Positions 38,802 through 59,415 are shown, numbered from the stretch's first letter. The stretch is DNA of 64,000 nt from Ptychodera flava (GCF_041260155.1 NC_091931.1:25860654-25924653), one strand, 5' to 3'. The notes: generated by a model from the sequence alone, not told the origin. Program-made: numbers and translations.

Positions 38802-40630
38802 TACGTCTGGACAGTTAGTGAAAAAGCAAGTTCCGACCGCTATGCTATCTATATAGTGCCATCATTGCCGGACGGAGGTGTCATCCACCTTCCTCTATGT
38901 GTAGTAATCTAACCGCTCTTCTATGTGCATACAAACTACATAAACAGAAAGTCTCTAATATTCTGTATCATATTAAGTTTGCAAAGTTGTGTGATTACGT
39001 GCGACACAACTTTTAAGTAAAAGATTTCGTCCATGAGTTACTAAAATCTATAATGGTATCGATTTTAATCAAAAATCATGAATATTCGCAGAATATCTGT
39101 CACGTGACATATTAGTCGGCGTACAGGCCTTAAATTAAGTGATATGCGTGCTCGATATACACAGATTGCCCCAATAATTTAGAGAAATATATGTTTTGAA
39201 GATTATATAGCCAGTGAGCCTGTCGGCACAGTGATATTCCATGGTGTCAAATGAGCAACTTTGAATATACCGTACGTATATCGTTACTTTAGCTGTTAAT
39301 TATAAAAGACAAGACTCTTACCATATGCGCGGTGAAGTATCAAAACTTTAGTATTTATGTTTATTGGTGTTTTATAAGAATTTTGTTCATTTTTTTCGAA
39401 CAGTAATAATGTGAAATCTTCTTCAAACCTGAAGTTTTCTGGAATGAAAAGTATAAAAATATGAATTTACTTTTAGAGGCCATATTTTGTATATCGGAGA
39501 GTACTGTATCTTCTTTTTATAATTACGTTGTAAAGTGTTTTGTGTTTCATTAAAGAAAGTCGAATTTGTCGACATAATTATATGATATATTCAGTGGTTG
39601 TGTGTTTTCATAACAGCGCAGTCTCATACAGTCGTTGCAGTTAGTTGTTCACCCAATTGTTCTGCTCGGCATACGTCAATGGAAAGTAAAAATATTTCTC
39701 AGATATACTTTCCAGCTTTTTCCATGTCTGTATTCCATCAGCGAGTCACTTGTATAGCTACTGCTATGTAAAATGAGGAACCAAAAACCACGCACTGAAA
39801 AGAGGGTGAAAAACTACCCAGCTTGACGGTCCTTGAGATCAAATCAACGTTGGCGTCCACAACAAAACAACAACCTCGCCTGTCGATGTATTAATCTCAA
39901 TTTGTGCCTCATTGTTGTTCGTCGTTTCGTTTGCTTTAGTTTATGGCACGTCTATCCTATTGGCGCCAGTTTTGCAATTGGTTTCTGAACGTTTGGTGCT
40001 GTCGGTTTATCGGTGAACCAGACAATGGAGCTGCCGTATTCTCATGGTTTAAATTATTCATTTTTGTCATTTTTGCGTACGTTTGTAAGGATGTGAGAAA
40101 TATTTTTTGTCGTAGATTTGTGTTAAATGTACCAAAGTTTAATCTCCTTGTCCATTATCGCCACTAGTTCCATTGCCTGTAAAAAAAGTTTTACCTCTCA
40201 GACACGTAAAAGAAGCGATATTGTGTGATATTCAACGAAAAATCTGTCAAAGTGAAGTCCGTGTACCGCTACGTGCACAGTGGTGAAAATGCACGCTTCA
40301 CATATCATACAAATGCTCATTAGGCCCTCCGACAGTTGTTAAATATATTATGTCTTCTAAATAAATCTGTCCACAGATAGACATTCGACCTGACACATGC
40401 TAACATGTCATTGTCGTGAACTTTCAGCCGTTATTTTTCCCAACCAGAAACGGCAAAAGCGTTTTAATTTAATATAAATTATCGAAGTCATTCCCATCCA
40501 AGATGTTGCTAAAAATCGAGAATTTCGTGTATTTACTTTTGTGAATTTTATCAATTTCATTATTTGCAATGCTCAACTGTCAAAATGTGAGCTTCAAATA
40601 TTTCCTTTGCATATAAGTCGTATGCAAATC

Positions 40631-40855
40631 ATGTATGTATGTATGTATGTATGTATGTATGTATGTATGTATGTATGTATGTATGTATGTATGTATGTAT
40701 GTATGTATGTATGTATGTATGTATGTATGTATGTATGTATGTATGTATGTATGTATGTATGTATGTATGTATGTATGTATGTATGTATGTATGTATGTAT
40801 GTATTTGTGTGTGTATGTATGTGTGTGTATGTATGTATCTATGTATGTATATATG

Positions 40856-40858
<3 letters not shown>
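40631..40858. repeat. (TATG)n microsatellite
   Basis: About 45 TATG units with TGTG variants at the right end. It is the reverse complement of the CATA tract at 29032-29429. Confidence 0.97.

Positions 40859-40947
<89 letters not shown>
40857..40947. repeat. (ATCT)n microsatellite
   Basis: About 22 ATCT units directly abutting the TATG tract, making a compound microsatellite. Confidence 0.97.
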
Positions 40948-41010
40948 ATATTACCTAGATATGTATCTATCATTTTATTGATCTATCTTTCGATCCATCT
41001 ATCGATTTAT

Positions 41011-41500
41011 TACAGTCAAACCTGTCTCAGCGGTCACCCTAACAGACTCGGAGAAATCACCTCTTCATAGTGGTCACCCTTTGGCAGTCTCGATACATCA
41101 TGCATGGTCAAGGCCCTCTACAGAACAGCAGCCTCTCTTATGTGGTCAGTGGCCACTTGTTATTTTTATATTTGGTACAAAAAACTGTATATAATGGACA
41201 GCACATCTGACTATCTACGACATTTGTAAAAAAATATTCATACTGAAAACAAGAAATGACTCTTTTTTAGTTAATTGTATATCTGTGTTACAATTCTTAC
41301 AAAAATTGACTGCATTTATCACTATTTCAGTATAGATTTTTCATATTGAATACATCCACCACGCAGAACACCACCTACACCGAAAGTAATACCACACCCC
41401 ACTCCCCACAGTTCCACTCCCTACATAAGGGCCACCTACATATATAATTGTCAGTTTTACTTGGTCCCTTGTGTTGCCTCTATACACAGATTTGACTGTA
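41011..41500. mobile_element. pogo/Tigger-like MITE
   Basis: The left end TACAGTCAAACCTGTCTCAG and the right end TTTGACTGTA are inverted repeats flanked by TA. The GGTCACC motifs just inside are usual for Tigger-type termini. It is 490 bp and non-coding. Confidence 0.85.
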
Positions 41501-44500
41501 CTTTTAATCCCTTATAAGCTTTAATTTCTAGCTTTGTATATGACTGTCGACATTCAGAAACGGCTAGGCTATACGCCTTCGGATTTATACGCCACCGCCA
41601 TCCGGCTAGCGCCCTCAGCGGTAGTTCAACAGGAAAGCGGGGGATGCATAACCCCACGTCATGTCTTTGTATCCAGCGGCTCTTCTATGGCAGTAATCGT
41701 TTAAAAAACGGAAATAGTCTATTTGTCAAGTTCATTTAAAAACGTTTATCTGCCATCGATTTTTGACGCGAATTTCAAGTGACGAATCTTTACAAATTAA
41801 GCCTAAACCCCTCGGCGACTTTGATTCGGTATTTCACAAAAGAACCCATCGGGTTTGAGGAAGCCAAAGCAGTCCATCCTTTTTGCGGTCGGCCGAATCG
41901 GAGCCACTACCAATAGTGATAAACTTCTCAAGTAGGTCACGGCGCCTATTAATCAAGCTGTCTTGAGAGATGTTTTCCATCGCCAAGCACAGAAAGGGTT
42001 ATTTTTGTGACGTCGCCGCGGGTGGCACGCGACAACCGAAACAAAACGATTGGTCGGCGCGTGGTTGTCGCCATGGACAGAATTGTCCCACCCTAAAGAC
42101 AATCCTTTGAAATCCCTCATCATTTGAAATAGCACGATTGTAACGCTTAAAGTGCTTTGTAATGGGATCAAATACTGTCCAGTGAAGAGATGCCAGTGAA
42201 AGTCCCAGAATCTTTCAATCACCAGAAAAAAATAAACCCACGTGCGAAATACGTCATTCATGCTTCGAATAAATAATACAGATTGTAAATAGTTTGTGCG
42301 TGATTGTATTTACTTCTGTTTTGACATGTAACCTTCAATAGACTCGGTGGGGGGTTCAAAGATGCCAAATATAGGTTATGTTTTCCTCTTGTGATCAATA
42401 AAAGAATCTTCAAGTCGAATCGATCTTTTGTTTGCCGTCACTTCGTTTCAGTCGGGATATAGTACACAAAATACAAAAGAACTTTCACTGAGAGAATGCC
42501 GACAACTTGAGTCATAAAAAACTTCTCTGTAAACAACTTTCAGATTTGGTCTTAATTTATCCTTTTCTTGGCGTTTTAGAGCTAAATACAATGTAGCTAC
42601 CCCCTATGAAGGGGTGTAAGCACTTTTTTCCGGAAGTACTTTACCCATATTGTGTATCGGTTGTTTTTTACCGTCGGAAAAAAGAGAAAGAAGTGACTGG
42701 GTCGTTGGCGATTATTTCACTGTTATGAGAAGAATAAGCACAGAGATTAAGATGTAGAGAGAATTTCGCTGAGGTGGGCAATCCTGTATGTGGCAGGCCT
42801 ACCAATGATGCAAGAAACTGGCTGTAAAGTTAGCGTAGAGTTTCGTAGTTTTTGGCTGAAAATGGCAACAATATGAAAGTGGAATGAAACAGAAACAACG
42901 CTCACTCTCAGAAACAGGAAGGAGAAACGTCAAGTGTCATGGAGACGTTTGCAACGAATGTGTCATCTTTCCCCGATCAGTTAAGAGCAAGCTGGGAAAG
43001 ATGCAAAGCCTGGGGAAGCGTCTTGTATACGCGCATCGCTCACATTGTTGGACGACAGCGAAACAAAGCCCGGCGACCGTCAGTGCGCCAACAAAGTCAC
43101 AATAACTTGCATCTATATTAACATTAATGGATCTTAAAAACGAGTGTATTTCGAAGACATTCGAGAATTTCAAGTGAAAGCGTAGCCTTTGTTACAGTGT
43201 CAGGTGGGATGATTATAACCCATATTGTTCTCAGGGTAGAAAACATCGAACACCATAATCCCGAATCAGCTGACTGACATTGAATCTGGGGCACATCCCA
43301 GCCTGAGGTTGAAAGCACGTCTTATATACCTGAAGAGTCACGCTCCCAGAGGATAAAAGGCCAGAGTTCTATTAATGTAGCTTTCACAATATGCCATTTA
43401 TTGTTGTAGTGGCCCAAATAACATGTCCATGACACAAGAATACGTGTAACTTACATAACACATCCGGCGATTGTACATGTTTTTTCGAAGACATTAGTTT
43501 GATCATGGACCCTAATCTTTTTTTAGGGTCTTCGGTTTGATCGATCATTGCCGTCGTCTTCTCCTTCTTAACCATGGTAATAACATAGGCTGTTTGGAGC
43601 GCCGATCTCGGAAATGCCGGATAAATTGCACTTTCACCCCCCCCACCCCCCAAGATTAACGTCATATTTTGCCAATACATCTTCCTTTGTCTTTGATGAC
43701 GTAAAATTAAATTCATCATTAAACCATACGTTTCAGATCACGAAGTCCGTCATGCAAACTAGAACATGTCGGGGTTTCTTGAGTCATCGCGTGTCGTCTT
43801 CCAATTGTGTGGCCACAGATTCAGATTTCATTTCCAATATACGACGGACATCGTGAAATGGGGAGTTTTTTCGAAACAAAAAGCATTTCCTCAGCATCGA
43901 CATGGTGACACTCTTGTGATATTCAGTTTACTTGTCAGTAACTGTTCGGTAATGAGTTTGGGGACAAATTGCAAAGGAGACCCCGAGTTTCCTCGGCCAG
44001 AGAACTACACGTATTTTCGGATATTATATTTCTTTTAATGATGTATCTCACTACTTTCTCAAATAGAAAAGCTGCGTATATAAGTGTTGTGAATTAAAAT
44101 TGTGATTACCAGTTTTGTGTTTTGCGTCGCCGTTGAGAGTTGTTTGAAAAACGAGTTCACCGGAACGACCACCGGTGCGTAGGACGGAAAAAAAAGACGG
44201 AAAATAAAACCTGAAAAGTAAATAGATCAACTCAAAGGGGATTTTGTCACAATTTCACGCCATAGCCTAGAGCACTGTTGGTCATGATCCGTTCACTGTT
44301 TGCAATAACAAAAACATACAACGTCGTATCAAGTAAACTCCCGGCATACATTTTGAAGTTGACCTGCGGGGGCGGCGTTTTGGAAAATTGCGCATTGTGA
44401 CGTGCGAAAAAGACAAGCAAATTCTCTCTAGCTTAAATGTTTCTATCGATCGGCATAAAATACAATGCATCCGCAAAAATATCGATGCTCTCTGAAATCA

Positions 44501-47169
44501 GCGTTCATCCGTTTGGTTGAAAGAGCGCGGGAAAGCAGTTGTAATGAAAAGAAACCGCGCGCAGTGACGACGGAGGGCACTAAAAGGCTAAATGATTTAA
44601 TAGCTTAGGCTGTGACAAACCATCCGAACTAAATCCATCTCGCGGTAAATGTATCAGCAATAAAAGACGCCGCACTACTCTCGCCCTCAAAAGGTGACAA
44701 GCCGTGTGGAAGACCCTACATTTAGATCTGTAATTAAACTCACTGTGTTGACTTCGCATTGCTTTTTGTTTGTGATCTTCTTGTCTCGCGGCTATTTGCT
44801 TCATGGCTTAATATAGACGTGTCCTTGCCGAGGCAAATGGACGCATTGAAAGTGTTATCTTTGCAAGGACACAGGGGGAACATGTAAATTCGCGAGTTTG
44901 TGGTTCCGTTTTTTCCTGGATTAAAAAGCAGATGTTTTCAGATGTAAAGACTTGGTAACTTTGGCCGACATTCAAGTGATTTTGTGTAATTTTGCATACT
45001 GGTCAAGTTCGATATATTTTTCCTCCTGGCTTCAGAACAGACTTCGCTACAGACTTATCTTGAACCATAACTTCGAGCGAAAGGATGCTGTTTCGGTATC
45101 TCCTTATCTTCCATAATGCGTAGTGCACAACTTGGTTGTGATCCGCAGTTTGGTGGTCTTATTTCAAACTAACCTATGGGTGCATATTCAGACTTAAAAC
45201 CCAAACTCACTATCGTTAAAGCCAAAGTCCTTCTCTCGCCAACGGTAGAGCGACTTTATGTGACACCATGTCTCTTTCCATACTCCTTTATCGTTACTCG
45301 ATAGAGCTGAGTCAAAAGAAGGTATCGGTATGTTTATTATGTATGCACACTTACTTTTTCAATAGCAAGGGTAAATATTGATATCAGATTACAAAAATAC
45401 AGTTGTTGTATTCACTATATCAAGTAATGAACCGTAACGTGTGCGTCCACAGTTTTCAAGATACGTTTCCATGGTAATTGACACAAATAACTCTTCGAAT
45501 TAGCTTTTGTGACTTTTTTCGTTCTAAATCCCCCCCCCCCCACACACACACACACCCGAATGGTCGAGATGTTGTCGCTGGACGGTATTCGATGAATAAA
45601 ACATTAATTTGCTCGACAATGTTCGTTTTGTTAAGGTTGTTACTTTTCATGTCAAGTTTCAGACAGTTCCCCGCTGGGACGGAGTTTTGAAGATTTGCCA
45701 AAATTTTGTTAATAGATTTAGTCCCCCTCCTTTGGCTGTTAAAGCCGTCATATTATGTAATGACCAGGTTTATTTTGTTAGCTTTGTCGGTACGCTTTTT
45801 TTGAATTTGAAAAATCAACCAAAAGAACTCGTTTTGGAGAAGAAACAACAAAGAGCCTGGTGCCTCGACTTCCGTGGTGTTTGTTTTGAAATGCAACTTT
45901 GTTCGGGTCTGAAAATTTAAGCAATTCTATCTGACCATAGTATCGCTCTCTTGGCAAAATTTCTGGCGTTGAACAAGAATTGTCCGACGACAAATATATA
46001 TGGAAAGAACAATATAATGCTTCTCCGTAATTTTATCTGAACCAGATATGTACGTATCTTGACATTGTGACAATGGTATGGTACTTAACAATGGATTGTT
46101 CAACACGCGTCACCGTAGACAATAGGGGTGTCCATTTACAAAATCGGCCAGCGGTGTGTGGATTCACACTTCTACAAACACGATAGAAGTTGCACATTTT
46201 GTTTGGCGGACAAAATAATTAAATATTGACTTCCAGATGCCATGTTGCTTTGTGACAGAAGCAAAAATCGTCGGCAAATAACTTGAACGTGATCGTGATC
46301 GACGGTGTCTTTGTAGACTTTCTTTTCGAAGTTGGTGGGTGGATCCGTGACGGGGGGACGGGGGGGGGGCGGTGGACAGGACGCGCTCTCGATAGTGGTA
46401 GCTGTCATGAACTTGAGAAATAGAGACGAGGCGGCATCAGTGGGACTTTCTAAACAGGATGCGCGATGAATTTAGAAATGTAGGTATAGAGTTCGTGCAT
46501 GCTGTCGGTCACATGTGGGTTACATTTGCCTCGATCGTTTTTAACCGGACGATAATGTTACCGAAGTAAAACGGAACCAAACGATACCGCTGTTTGTCAG
46601 AGTTGAAATAAAAAGCTCGAATTCGATAAAGACTAAATTTGACTCTCTTTGTAACGCCAGTACCTGGACTTTCTTGTGCCAATTGAGTTCTGTCACACTG
46701 CACGAAATGCGAACTTTAATACTTATTCATGCTTTCCGTGCGACAATCAGAAAAGTGGCTCAAAACAGTATGGACACAAACGAAATGGAACATAAAAATA
46801 ATTGGTTACAACTTTCATGAGAAAGAATGTGCAGAGTTTTGTTGACACTAACTTAATCGTCACGACCTCATTATGCATTTTACAACCGCCGAATGGTGGC
46901 GATTCCTCATGCGACGGGCATGGCTTTTGATTTCGCTAAAGGAGATGGCAAGGCGGTAAAACATGCCTTGCATTTGTGAGCGTTTGCCTTGTCTGTTACC
47001 TAACTTTATCGGTGAAAGTGTCGCCTTTTCAAGCTAGGTCCAAAACTGAAAGTGGGGACATGTTGGCACACGCTATTGACGACGGACCGACTGTTTGTTA
47101 GCAACGCAGCTTTGACAAAGCTATCGACGAGCCACCTCGTCTATAATGGACACGGGTCGTCTTGCAGCA

Positions 47170-47523
47170 GCAAAGGCCTCGAAAGTGAAAGACTTCAACT
47201 TTTGCTCACACTTTCCTCAATGAAACTCTCAACCAATCTCTCACCAAATCAAGAATAAAAGTTCGGCGTCACCGTACAAACTGTGGTACTAGAGAAAGAC
47301 ACATTACCCCAAATTTACAGATATTTGAAATTCGAAATGGCCTCCATCCCTGTGTTGTTAACTCTATGAGGGAAAATAAAATTTTCGATATTCGAAAACT
47401 GAGATGGCAAAAATCTTTCTCATCCCAAGAGCTTCAAAGTAAGCCCCCACGAGTGAATGATCAGAAAATATATGAAAAAATATGAAAGTCTGAATATCTG
47501 TCCCCGAGTCGCATTCTGTCTTC
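47170..47523 (-). mobile_element. TTAA-type MITE, copy 5 (decayed)
   Basis: Reverse orientation. It starts GCCTCGAAAGTGAAAGACTT and ends GTCCCCGAGTCGCATTCTG. The family landmarks are present, but the terminal TTAA has been lost on both sides. Confidence 0.75.
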
Positions 47524-49445
47524 TGTGGATGACTTAAAAGTGAAACGGAAGACGGGACTTCATTTAAAAATGATGCTTCGATAGCGCTTCAATATGAGAT
47601 TAACTGTCCTCATCAGATGCTTGACCTCGATGACCTTTGGCAGAGATTTTGAGGGCTGGTGTGACTAATAGTTAGATTTCCACAGATTTTCTGACCTGCA
47701 GAGAACACGAAGCACGTGCATACACCAAATTTTACGTTGTGAGAGTAAAGAGATGGTAGTGATTGTTCTACGCAAAAGGAGATAAATATCAATATGGGTT
47801 GTTCGGATATTTGATTTTCATGATTTTGCACTCACTGTCAAACAGTAAAGAAAACTGCACTCCGCAATCTCATTCACCAGGGTTCAATGCGTTGTATAGT
47901 TTGCTGTATCGAGTTCCTTGCAAGTCGGAGAAAAAGCGAAGAGAAAACAAAGACAGGAAAACAAACAGCAATAACATATCTCACTTGTATGACCGATATT
48001 CTCTCATTTACTCATTATGTTTCAGATCGTCAACTTTCTGATATTTCGCTCCTAAATAGTGGCATTTCGTGACCTTTCTTGTTGCACAGCGGGCGGGATC
48101 GTCACGACACGACGCCATTCGTGACACACTTTCTCCATGCGCGCACAACAGCTGTCACGTTGAGAAATTGCTCAGCGACACCGCAGTGTCTGCTTTCGAG
48201 TAAATACAACACGACGCATTGAACGTGGACGTTCAGCAGCTTAGGCGTTGAATATTTGAGAAAATTCAAGGATCAAAAGTGGGCGATGGAAGTTACTGAC
48301 GACAAGCGGTTTTGTGATACTAACATGTTAATAAATGTATATTTCCTCTGCATCAAACAAAACGTCATGGCAACAGGTGGCGATGGTGACTTCATAATAT
48401 TGAGGAAACTCACAATGCTTTGGGTGGGAATGTCTTTCACTTGAAGACACCACGAATTTAGTTTGGTTCCGGGCTTATTAGTAGAATAGTATTGTCTTGT
48501 AATCGAATCAGATGAATGCCAACATCGTGTGGAAAATTGGAGGATGGGAAAGCTTGAGTTAGAAACGCGAAGCAAAAGATGCGCGCCAAGTTTTATCCAA
48601 ATCAAAGAGTTCCCCCCATCTCTCTGGCCTTCAATTTTGCTCAAGCACCGTTGTTTGAAGGCTCCCCATGGGAAAAAATAGACCGACAGGTGATCACAAA
48701 TACATCATTTCTAAATTTTGCTGTACAGCAAAGTTAACATACTCTATATAGTGACGTTAACATACAACAATAGAAGAGCCAACAGTCTTGTTTCGTTATC
48801 CTTATTGCTTTTTTGTTTTTATTGTCAAAGTTGTAAAAAGAAGGTATTGCGGTTACCTTGGTAAGAGGGTCAAGGGCAGTGTGGGTTGTCAATGGTTTAC
48901 ATAAGTCTACTACGTCTGTAAGCTGAACACATTTCTTCGTCTTCGTAATTCAAGATTGCCTTGTATGATTTGAACATGGTTTTAATTAACTATTTTACTT
49001 TGAATACACTCTTTACCCGCCATGCGCATTTCAGAATATCTTGGATTCACCAGTTTATACATACATACACGATTACACTTGCTACTCTACGGTCATGTAG
49101 TAACACGGGAATAGCTTTATATATAGGTGTTGGGTAGAAGAATTACTTATAGAAATTCGTACATTTTACAAGTAACAACAAAAGGATACATAAAATGCTG
49201 TAAATGGGCGATTATCACTGAATGATCCTCTACACAAACCAAAATGTCCCCGCACGGAACAAGTTGGTTTCACCACGCAGAAATCTGGAGCACTGCTGTC
49301 AGCGAAAGCAGGCCAAGCTTTTACTATGGATCAGATCAACAGGTGTTCGAAATCTGTATGACTGACATGAACAATAATTGTAAATTTTGGTGCCTGACAG
49401 GTCGGCTGAAGGCGCGCAATAACTTCCGTCCCTGATCGGTATACA

Positions 49446-49473
49446 CCCACCCCACCCCACCCCACCCCACCCG
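49446..49473. repeat. (CCCCA)n pentanucleotide repeat
   Basis: Five CCCCA units. Its complement (TGGGG)n could form a G-quadruplex on the minus strand. Confidence 0.8.
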
Positions 49474-51783
49474 CCAGTCAGCAACATCCCAGGTTTTCTG
49501 CGTGGTTGTGGGACCAGAAATTGTGGTTTCGCAAACACAAAAAGACCGGATTCCGCGCATTTGCGTTGCGTGAAAGTAACTTGGATCCGAAAGGGGTTAG
49601 TGAATTTCAGAGTGATTGATGTAACCCCTATGCTAAGAAATGATTGGTAAAAACACTTTCTCTGTACAACTTCTTCTTGGTGAACCACACTTAGTGCGCA
49701 ACAGATATAATCAGAGTAAACTGACGACACACATGATTTACATATCATAAGTAATCTCAATCAGACAAGTCGATTTCTCTTAAAAAGATCATTTGTTCTT
49801 GGTAAATAAATAAATAAATAATATCTTTTTCTTCTTTCAATAGAAAAATAAATACATGGCTTTAAGTTTTTTTCCTTCCCTTTTCTGTCTGAAATAGAAC
49901 GCAGTAACATTTGTGTAACACATTTTCTTTTCAAATTGCTTCAAGATTGTGTTGTACAAATCCTTTTCCTTTTAAAAATCCTTAAATTACAAAAATGAGC
50001 AAGTTGATGATAAAAGTGCTTATCTACCTCTATACATGAACATTATAGTACAGTTAATACATAAGGTTTAAGAGTAGTTTAGGAGCACGCACCGGCTCCT
50101 CGATTCACATCTCCCGATCACTGAAAAACATTTGCGCTAAACGATCGAAAGGGTTGGCAGATGTTTGGACGTCTGAGTGTGTAACTTTAAGTAAAAGTCT
50201 TGGACTAGGAAAAGGTCGATACGCTGAGCTTTGTTAAGACTGTAGTTGGAGGTAGCGAATGATCGATAGCGGACAGGATATGTGAGAATCAAGCAGCCTC
50301 TGTACAAAGAAATCTAAGTTTGTACACAGATGCCCCATTGAAGGTTTTTTTTGGTCGCAGATCGCTGATCCAGAACTCATACAATAACAGTAAAAGTTTG
50401 GAAAAATAGCTTTGTAGACTTAAACGGAAACCCTGGCGTAAGATGGGGCGCAATACTTCGAGCTGGGCTGAAACTGTAGCGACGATACGGAACGGAGAGA
50501 ATCAGAGAAGTTAGAAAAAAGCCCAGTCGAAGCGGACCCTTGAAGGTTTAGAGGTGTGAGGTTTTGAAGGTTTTTCAAAAAAGCAACAAAAAATCCAAAC
50601 AAATATGAGAAATTAATTGCACTCAGCTTGCCTGTTTTGATGTCTACATTGCTACATTGCAGAGAAACCGTCTTTAACATTATTTGAATTGTGATTCACG
50701 ACTGCGGCAGTTTGCTTAATTTGTGGAATGAAATAGACAGGGTTGTGTCATCGGCTCAAATTCTCGCCCTGTAACAGGAATAGTTTGATGACCGTAATTT
50801 ACGGTGCACCCAAGAAATTATGTCGAAGTGTCCAGATGTTATGAATATAAACGGAGCGTGCGTCGACACTTTCAACCTATCACTCATAATATATAAAAAA
50901 TGGAGCATAAGAAATTGCCAGAAACGTCCAAAATAGTGTAAACGACGGCGTCCTGGTTATGGTCATGTTATTGTATGAGTCTGTAAGCGATTTTCTTATA
51001 AGCAAAAGGGAATGTTCAAGTTCTCAGTGACACAGTCTAAACTGATCGGTGTTAAACTCTTCTGTTAAGTTTCCCTCTCTCCCCGAGACTTAACCTGTTC
51101 ACCCCTATTCCCTGTAAACAGGTCCACAATTACCATTGATAACAATTGATTTGGGCCAAACCATGGTAGTGAACGGGTAATGGGAATCGTCCATTGCGGC
51201 GCTCATGATATTCCACTCTAGAACATCACTATCGTCTCCGTGGTTACAATCTCAGAACGCGATTGGCTGTAATTATTCTAGCAAAGTTTTACAGGCTGGG
51301 GTCGTTTTGGGAGGTTTAACATGTTAAATGGATAATAATAAAACAATTTGGTCTACGTCCAAAAGTAACTTTCAATGAAAACTGATCATACAAATATGTA
51401 CAAATAAATCGCTTCGGTCTTGCATGCTTTCGCTTCTTCCTTCGAGTTGGACAGCGTGTGCATCACCCACAGCCACAAATCGTCTACGACAGTAGGGCAT
51501 CAGGCGGTCAGTGTTTGGTCGCCGTTCAAAACTAGATGATCAATCAGCGATCCAAAGGATAGCTGTACCATAAACCTACAGGCTTTTCTCGCTCTTTGTG
51601 CGCAAGGCCCCGGGTCTGTACCGGCGGACGTTCTCCTCGATCCTGGAGTGTCAGTGTCGTTGTCACGGCAAACATACAAATCCAGCCGAGTTGATCCCTG
51701 GCTCTCACAATTGCGCTCCATACGTAACTAGTTCCGCGAAGTAATAATAATATCCATGTCCTCCCATTGGTCCTGATTGAGTA

Positions 51784-57750
<5,967 letters not shown>

Positions 57751-57910
57751 TTAGTAAATGCTAGAAATCTGTGTAAAGGGATAAAATTCACATGAGCTTC
57801 CAAATTTTGTGTATTTCCCGGGGTTTTAAAAATCCCACGAGCGTGCGCACCGCACAGCAATATCGTCGTCCGACAATCGTTGAGTATGTTGTTAGGACTG
57901 CGCACACACT

Positions 57911-57919
57911 GTTTATATA
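57911..57919 (-). promoter_or_regulatory. Possible TATA box of FGF-D
   Basis: TATATAAAC on the minus strand, about 165 bp before the ATG. The placement is reasonable for a short 5' UTR but unsupported by other elements. Confidence 0.3.
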
Positions 57920-59411
57920 CATGCTCCAAACGTAGACATGTATGTAAATAAGTTTGCCTGGGTATGTCGACTATTCCCTTGCTCAGCGCAGCCCACGGGT
58001 CCATAAAAAAACGCAGCTATTCGGAGATCATAGCTCACACAAGGTCTCCGTTCAACTGACGCGCCCGATTCGAATAGCTCATATTTAACAATGAGCCAAC
58101 GCGTGACAGAACAGGTCGGAGAGCTGATCGCAAATGAGGAGTGCGCAGCCAGTGTGAAAATGAGATGCCCTAACTTTGAATAATGAAGTGTGACCGGTCT
58201 AGCCTCAGCATGTCACCACAGTATCTTACTACCCTGGACTTGAGTAGCAATCCTGGAAAACACTGTGGGCAATTGATTCGTACCGATCATGGCATGGAGG
58301 AAGAGGCGAGCGCTTGTATAACTCCGTAAATTTCCGTACCAACGCCTTCTATATGTTCGCGTGTAAATTGGTCGTCTCCCAGATCAGTCGATTGGTGTGT
58401 TTAGATCGGTGTTATCTTTATCAAACTAGCATTTTATCACCTAATCGCTCATCTTGCTGATATATATGTACAACAATAGAAAAACACAATGGGTACTTTA
58501 CGGTCCGAAAGCGTCTAGTTGGTAGATGAATAAACGGAATTCTGAAGAGAAACACGTGCCAAAGAAAAATAGGTATGAATCAATTACACGCGAAGTAATA
58601 ACCATGTATACGTATTGACCAATTATGTAGTTAGACATTTTTTCAATCTCGCCGCTCATGTTAAACAGCGAGGAGCGCTATCTATTAGCTCACACGAGGG
58701 CGCTGGTGCGGGTGCGTATGAACCTAAATTCCGGGTCTACTAACGTCAAATCAGTGCATGGGAACGTGAACGTCGGGGCCATCCCTATCACCAACTGAAA
58801 ACAATAGTTTGTTTGATCAAAGTAAACGCCTACGCTACGTGCCGATGCAACTTTACTCGTGCCGCCTCTACACCGCCGTAGCCAACGTAAAGCATTCCGC
58901 TAATGGTGATCCGAACATAATCTCAGCGGCCCTTTTTTTCTGCGAAGCTCCGACAAATTCCTGAGAGGCGGGTTTCATTCATGGCACGCTAGTGTGCGGA
59001 ATTGAGAATATTGATATTTTGATCGCACTTAAACCGTTTTTTTCTTGACACGGAAAACGACTGTGTTAATGTCTCCCATTCGTCCCTGTCTGCCAATGCT
59101 ACATCCGTAATATCTTTTAGATTTGTCTCATACATTGGAACCTCTCCATCAATGTACAATATCAAGACTTTTTAGAGCTGTAAGTCTTATAAAGCACTGC
59201 GACAGCTATTATTTCTTGAATTAAATTCGTGAAGACACTTATATACCACTAAAATAAACTTATCCGTTGCTTTACAGTAAAAATGGCAGTAAATTAACGA
59301 ACTATAATTAGCAAAATAGTTCACTTCACAAAGAAAAAAGTGGATGATAAAATAATTTGCACCACCTCGAGCAACTCTGGGATCACTGAGTTAAGATTAA
59401 GAAGAATGTAG

Positions 59412-59415
<4 letters not shown>

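Larger units (their letters stand above)
38002..51783. other. Gene-free spacer between convergent FGF-C and FGF-D
   Basis: No exon can be supported in nearly 14 kb on either strand. Contents: candidate FGF-C polyadenylation signals (38742 and 38796), a double microsatellite (40631-40947), a Tigger-like MITE (41011-41500), a decayed TTAA-type MITE (47170-47523) and short homopolymer or CA/CCCCA tracts (45531-45556, 49446-49473). The short open frames lack recognisable domains. Regulatory DNA may lie here but cannot be seen without comparison to other species. Confidence 0.55.

Noticed and set aside
40541-41070. Open frames of 107-146 codons
   Set aside because: Translation of the compound TATG/ATCT microsatellite.
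45609-45920. 103-codon plus-strand frame
   Set aside because: No recognisable domain, no splice context and ordinary composition; not distinguishable from a chance frame.
49299-49760. 153-codon minus-strand frame
   Set aside because: Runs through the CCCCA repeat (Gly-Trp-Val-Gly) and shows no domain or splice-site context.
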